DNA from: Ahaetulla prasina
Lineage: Eukaryota; Chordata; Lepidosauria; Squamata; Colubridae
Assembly (NCBI RefSeq): GCF_028640845.1
Contig: NC_080544.1
Location: forward strand, 58,914,711 to 58,978,710
Length of the DNA: 64,000 nt
Direction: 5' to 3'
Shown: one piece after another, positions 55,870-64,000 of the stretch
How positions within the stretch are numbered: the stretch's first letter is position 1
Layout: each line of letters opens with the position of its first letter
Position numbers and translations under genes: made by a program
The notes under the pieces: generated by a model
What the model saw: the letters and a program-made list of their open reading frames with translations, nothing else
Databases searched by the model: none
Told to the model about the DNA's origin: nothing

Positions 55870-57639
55870 TGGAAAATATTCTTCCAAAAGTAAGACATTT
55901 GAGATCTACTTATTTGTCCTGGTTTTTCCATGGTAGTAAGCAAGATGGGAAGAATAGTCTAGTGAAAGGGTGCAGCTCTGGCTTATACAGTATTGCTATT
56001 TTCACTGTACAGCTATATATAAACAGATACCTGCTACTGACAGTATATCAGTTAAATGTAACGTTGTATCTACATTACTCTGTATTATAATTTATGTTCA
56101 GAATTCCATGACCAAATGTAAACGAACAAAACAAACATTTTTCATTGTGATGTTTCTGCTCTATTTTTTCCCAAAGAAAATGAAAACACAAGGAATTATC
56201 AGAAAAAAGGCATTATATTTGGGTTTACAACCATATTTCAAACCAATTTTGGTTTCAAATAATCAAATCTGAAAGTCTATTTCATAACAGTAAATGACCC
56301 AGACAACCGTAATTCAAGAAAAAGGAAAAGGGGAAAAGAAAAAGAGATGTCCATCACACTTAATATAGAAACCAAGGGTTGGTCTCTTCCACAGGAACAC
56401 TCCGAGGAATGTTAGTTTCAGTTGTTTTGAGTTTCTTCCCCTTCCCTTTGGTGTTGTTACTAACAAAAAGTCCATTGTTTGGTTAAAGCAAAGCAACAGT
56501 CTTTTTTTTTCCTGCAGTCTTACAGCAGCAAATTTCGTCTTACCAGTAGGAAACACACATGCAGACCACACACACACACACACACACATACTCACAGACA
56601 TTGTACAGTAGCCTGTGCCACTTTCAAGAGAGCAAAACACAGACACTCAGTTCTTTTAAGTGGTCACTTGTTAGAATCATACTAACTTTTGGACTAAGGA
56701 AAGAAAATACTGCACAGGTCTTCCACATTAATGTTGCAAATTATCCACTTGCAATTAATTGATTTTCCCATTTGTTCAAAAAGCATCGCTGAAATCTGAA
56801 GGCACCTGAAGACAGCCCTGTTCTTTTGTATGTTTTGGTTTGTCATTTTTTACTAGCGTGCTGGTCTGAAATTGCAAAGCCCCTGTCCTTTTGCACTGCA
56901 GCATACTAGTTGCAAGTTACGTAAAGACCAAGTACTGGAAAAGGAGAACTTCTTTAAAATAAAATAAAGGGCAATGTCTGAAGGCCCCTCTTGCATAAAC
57001 GCTGTATTTTTGGCTAATGTTTTTGGAAGAAACTGGTCCTTTACCAGCTTCAAGAAGAAAACATTTATTACAGACGGTTGTAATCAAAATGCACCAGAGA
57101 TGCATTCTATTGGCTAAAAGCAAAAACCGTAATTTATTTTGGGAATTTATTTCAACTTCTCCATAGTACTACCTAAATGCATTGCCAGGGCTATCAAATG
57201 CCACAGGCTTTTGAGAAGACACCTGAAAAGAGGAGTGGGGAAAATACACTAATGAGACCAGGCAGGGGCGGGGGGATGTTAAACACTAGTACTCCTTGTT
57301 CTCACACGTTTGAAGTTTCTGATCAGAAAATAAAGCAGATCTTGAAAACTTTTAAGGTGACAACCAACCAAATAAACCATCACCAAAATCAGCAATAGGA
57401 AGTGTTTTTTTTTCCTTTTCTCTCTATATAAATGATGACATTTTAAATCAAGTCCCTAACCAGTCAGAGGACAGAAGAGGCAATTTTAGCACAAAAAGAA
57501 GAAAAGAAAAACCTAAACATGTCTGCCCCCTTCTTGACAGATTTTAAATTATTCCCATAGTTGCATCTGAAGAAAAAGATGAACCATTTTGGTTTTGGTT
57601 ACATTTATCATTTTGTAGATCTTCCCTTCTGATGTTGTT
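55870..57639 (-). other. Probable WBP1L 3' UTR and flank
   Basis: No repeat was recognised apart from a (CA)n at 56566-56588. Minus-strand AATAAA signals occur at 57133-57138, 57146-57151 and 57064-57069. The human 3' UTR is long, so most of this stretch may be transcribed, but its end cannot be fixed from sequence alone. Confidence 0.4.
56566..56588. repeat. Microsatellite (CA)n
   Basis: About 11 CA units in the probable WBP1L 3' UTR. Confidence 0.9.
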
Positions 57640-60934
<3,295 letters not shown>

Positions 60935-61095
60935 GAAAACCGGCTGAGTGACTTTGGGCCAGTCATTTTCTCTCAACCCAACTCATCTTACAGGATTGTT
61001 GTTATGGGGAAAATAGGAGGAGAAAGAGGTATAAGGTATATTTGCTGCCTTGAGTTATTTAAAAAAATTATAAAGTGTATGTATGTTCTATGTAT
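60935..61095 (+). mobile_element. SINE 3' half
   Basis: CCGGCTGAGTGACTTTGGGC then CAGTCATTTTCTCTC, GGATTGTTGTTATGGGGAAA and TTTGCTGCCTTGAGTTATTT. It lies in a WBP1L intron. The tRNA-like head is absent. Confidence 0.65.
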
Positions 61096-61603
61096 GTGTA
61101 CATGCTTGTAGATTTGTTTTTTTCTTCTTATATAATGCCTGAACCTGAGACATGAGTTCAGATAGATTCTGAGCAAAGAAAAGTACTTAACATTTTACAT
61201 AAAAGATAATTTAGGAAAGGAAGAAAAAAATCTTAAGAAAAATAATCTTAAGAAAAATGAGATCTGTAATCGAACTGGTACACACTACCATCTCTGGTGG
61301 CAATGCTCATTTAGTTACTCATTTAGGGCAAAGGTTTTGAGGAAATTGAGAAAATTACTCAGAAATCTATGTTAATTAATTCAACTATATTTTTTTTTCA
61401 TTGCAACTATAGCACAAAAAAAATAATTCAGTTGTTTTCTGTTAATTGCAAGCTCTTCCATTGCAAAACCCTAAAATATGAGTAATCTCTTCCTTTGGAT
61501 CAATAGTAGCTAAAATATGGAAAACAGTACTGGCTGAAAAAATTACATAAAACCAAAATGAATTTTAGTTTCCAGGTTTTTTTTCAAAGAATATCTTCTA
61601 GTT

Positions 61604-61781
61604 CAGGGGTCACCAACTTTTCGGACCTCAGGGACCACTAAATTCATAATTTTAAATCCCGAGGACCACTAATATGAATTTTTTAAAAAGATAAATAGTA
61701 TTTAGTGCAATATAAAAAATGGAAATGATTTTTCTGCGGACCACCAAAATTTTCTCACAGACCACTGGTTGGTGACCACTG
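61604..61781. mobile_element. hAT family C mini-element
   Basis: 178 bp, CAGGGGTCACCAACTTTTCG to GGTTGGTGACCACTG, with the perfect duplication TTCTAGTT (61596-61603, 61782-61789). The interior repeats a GGACCACTAA-type unit. It lies in a WBP1L intron. Confidence 0.85.
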
Positions 61782-61789
61782 TTCTAGTT

Positions 61790-62712
61790 GAACAGCTTCA
61801 TCTAAAAATGTGCATTTCTCAGCAAACCATTAAATGCTTATATTCAGTATTTCTTAATAAAATATGAAGAGAAAGAGCACACTTAATTCATTGTCTTAAG
61901 GTATCATAGCACAGCAACATTTCCTTTTTGAAAGATAAGGCAAATTCATGGGGAAAAAATACAAACAGAAGGCACATTTACATACCCTAAATTCAAGTTG
62001 AGGGTAGCTAACAAAATACAAGGGTTTTTTTTGCAATATCAGCTGGCTTTGTAATTTTTCTGAACTACAGTTGAAATTTTCATTGACTCTTAGTGTAAGC
62101 TTTGCTTTATGTGACTATGCTAACAATGTAGAAAATGGTGGAATCTCCCCACTGGTCTCCATCTTATGATATGGCTGCATATGGATTGGCAGAGCAAAGA
62201 GAGCAGCTGCATTGGCTAAAGCAGGAAATCCACTTCTCACTGAGCCAGTGTGTCACTGCCAAACTGTAGACGTGTTATGTGGGTTGTGTGCGGTTGCAAT
62301 GCTGGCTATAGAGAGATTTTGTTTCCAAAAAATCTGCAAGGGTGATCAAGTCAAACACCCTGGTAGCTTCCCAGTAAAGCAGAAAAGGATTCTGAAAGCA
62401 CCTGATTCAGGGTGTGTGTGTCTGTGTGTTGAAGTTGTGAAGGAATCAGCTGCTGATGGAGTGGTCATAAGTGGGACCACTCTTCCGTACTTTATTGTCA
62501 ACTCTCACGTCGCCATCAGGTTTTGACAAATAGCTCACCTACCATTTTAGAACTTCCCCTCCCCACCCACATTAGTGAAAAGATAATAATTTTTTCCTTT
62601 TTGGGAGGAAAATCCAGCAGCCACATTAACTTGTCCTGCAGTAAATTATTAGAATACTCAGTAGTCTTATTACCAATGCAGTATATGTAGCCCAAAAGAT
62701 TATTCTAGTATA
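61790..62712. other. WBP1L intron sequence
   Basis: An open frame at 62212-62526 does not match the cysteine-rich WBP1L exon. Nothing else was recognised. Confidence 0.5.
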
Positions 62713-62720
62713 CTTTAGAT

Positions 62721-63796
62721 CAGGGGTGAAATCTAAAAATTTTCCCTACCGGTTCTGTGGGCATGGCTTAATTGGTGGGCGTGGCTTGGTGGTCAGATGG
62801 CTGGGTGGGCATGGCCAATAACAATAAATAATAAAAATAATAAACAAAGTATAAAAAAACAATAAGAGGTACCAAAAACCAACTTTCACACTTTACACAC
62901 ACACAAACACAACTGACTCACACACAATGTAAAAGCAGCTGCACTTCACACTTCACATAGCCACAAAAAGCTCAAAAACCAACTTTCACATTTTACACAC
63001 ACACAACACAACACAACTAACTCACACACAATGTAAAAGCAGCTGCACTTCACATTTCACACAGCCACAAAAAGCTCAAAAACCAACTTTCACACTTTAC
63101 ACACACACAACACAACTCACACACACACACACACAAAATACCATATATAGATTTCTGAGATTTTGTGTGTTTGTGTAGTTAGAGTGAAACACTACAGAAA
63201 CACACCAAATCTCAGAAAGCTGCACAAATATTTTATTTTATTATTAAGGATTGTGGACTTCAATTCCCAGAGTTCCTCAGCAAAGCCAGCCAGCATTAAT
63301 CACTCAGTGATTAATAGATCTAAGTGATTAATAGATTAGCTATTATTAGTTCTGTCTGGTGCTGAAAATGAAACTGGGGCTTTCCGGCTGGGAAAAAAGC
63401 CATGAGGTCGATCAGTAATCAGGTAAGTGTCTTAGACTCTCTTAAAAGGAGGTTTTCTACATGTTTTCTACAGAAAACATGTTTTTTAATGTTCTGCTGA
63501 TAAAGGAACTCAGGTGAGATCCCCAGAGTAGCCTTTAATTATTATTTTTTAAGTTTAAAGGCTCTGCCAATCTCAGCTGAGGGGCGGGATCCTCAAAGGC
63601 TTTTTTTTACTTTTAAAGGCATGTTTTGGCTGAAGCAAAACCTTCTTTTAAAAGTAAAAAAAACACTCTGCTGATGGTGGGGCTAAGCAGAGGCATGCGG
63701 CGGGGCCAGGGATTTTTGCTACCAGTCCTCCGAACCAGCAGCCACCATTGCTACCGGATCGCGCGAGCCGGTCCAATCCGGGAGCATTTCACCCCG
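62721..63796. mobile_element. Non-autonomous hAT element, family A, 1076 bp
   Basis: CAGGGGTGAAAT to ATTTCACCCCG with the perfect duplication CTTTAGAT (62713-62720, 63797-63804). Its interior holds a 100-bp minisatellite (62878-63125) and, at about 63245-63290, a fragment of the family B hAT. It lies in a WBP1L intron. Confidence 0.88.
62878..63125. repeat. 100-bp minisatellite inside hAT
   Basis: About 2.4 copies of a 100-104 bp unit starting CCAACTTTCACACTTTACAC and containing ATGTAAAAGCAGCTGCACTT, followed by (CA)n. Confidence 0.8.
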
Positions 63797-63845
63797 CTTT
63801 AGATTATTCTATTAACTACTAGAAGAAAGCAGTAGTTTCTGTGGT

Positions 63846-64000
63846 GGCATCTTGGTTGCACAGTGGTTATAATGCAGTATTGTAGGTTAATACTGCCAAC
63901 TGCCAGCATTTTGATCCTGACCAACTCAAGGTTGACCTTCTGAGGTTAGTAAAATGAGGACTCAGATTGTTGGGGGCAATATGCTGACTCTGTAAACTGG
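63846..64000 (+). mobile_element. tRNA-derived SINE, cut by window edge
   Basis: GGCATCTTGGTTGCACAGTG then GTTATAATGC and TTTGATCCTGACCAACTCAA head region, then GCAATATGCTGACTCTGTAA. Same family as 17425-17640. Confidence 0.75.

Noticed and set aside
62212..62526. Cysteine-containing ORF as the missing WBP1L extracellular exon
   Set aside because: Wrong strand, and the cysteine spacing does not match the CDTGHCCGQSQCC pattern of WBP1L.

Overview
The window is vertebrate nuclear DNA, most likely from an advanced (colubroid) snake. It carries three spliced protein genes that keep the order and orientations of human 10q24: BORCS7 on the minus strand (11812-18746), CYP17A1 on the plus strand (26534-39188), and the 3' part of WBP1L on the minus strand (57640-60316, 5' exons beyond the right edge). 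BORCS7 and CYP17A1 are head to head; CYP17A1 and WBP1L are tail to tail. The snake assignment rests on the repeats: five CR1/L3-type LINE 3' ends tailed by (ATTCT)n or (ATCT)n microsatellites, a Bov-B-tailed tRNA SINE of Sauria type, L1 and L2/CR1 fragments, and many short hAT and Tc1/mariner elements. No prokaryotic, CRISPR or operon features are present.

Layout. 1-11.8 kb: gene-free DNA downstream of BORCS7, with two LINE fragments each split by a hAT element, an L1 3' end with target duplication, a 56-bp direct repeat, and a diverged 225-bp duplicated block. No AS3MT exon was recognised, although AS3MT is the next gene in human. 11.8-18.8 kb: BORCS7, five coding exons (150, 63, 44, 21 and 52 nt) giving 109 residues, with a Tc1-like transposon (14609-16177) in intron 2 and a CpG-rich first-exon region with a ZNF143-like site. 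18.9-26.4 kb: intergenic DNA with L1, Tc1, SINE and Tigger-like elements. 26.4-39.4 kb: CYP17A1 with a TATA box and eight coding exons (309, 139, 230, 87, 213, 170, 104 and 278 nt) giving 509 residues and an intact P450 core. 39.4-57.6 kb: repeat-rich intergenic DNA with a solo LTR, three hAT elements, Tigger-like elements and a Penelope-like palindrome, running into the WBP1L 3' UTR. 57.6-60.3 kb: last two coding exons of WBP1L. 60.3-64 kb: WBP1L intron with further hAT and SINE insertions.

The genes do not form one pathway. CYP17A1 is the steroid 17-alpha-hydroxylase/17,20-lyase of gonad and adrenal, BORCS7 is a subunit of the lysosome-positioning BORC complex, and WBP1L is a membrane adaptor with WW-binding motifs. 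They are ancient neighbours.

Points most worth a second look: residues known in the human enzyme to support the 17,20-lyase reaction (R358, R449) and substrate contact (N202) are Ser, Lys and Ser here; a 21-nt in-frame microexon in BORCS7; and eight length variants (178 to 1255 bp) of one non-autonomous hAT family, six with perfect 8-bp target duplications among those whose ends read cleanly, nested among other elements.
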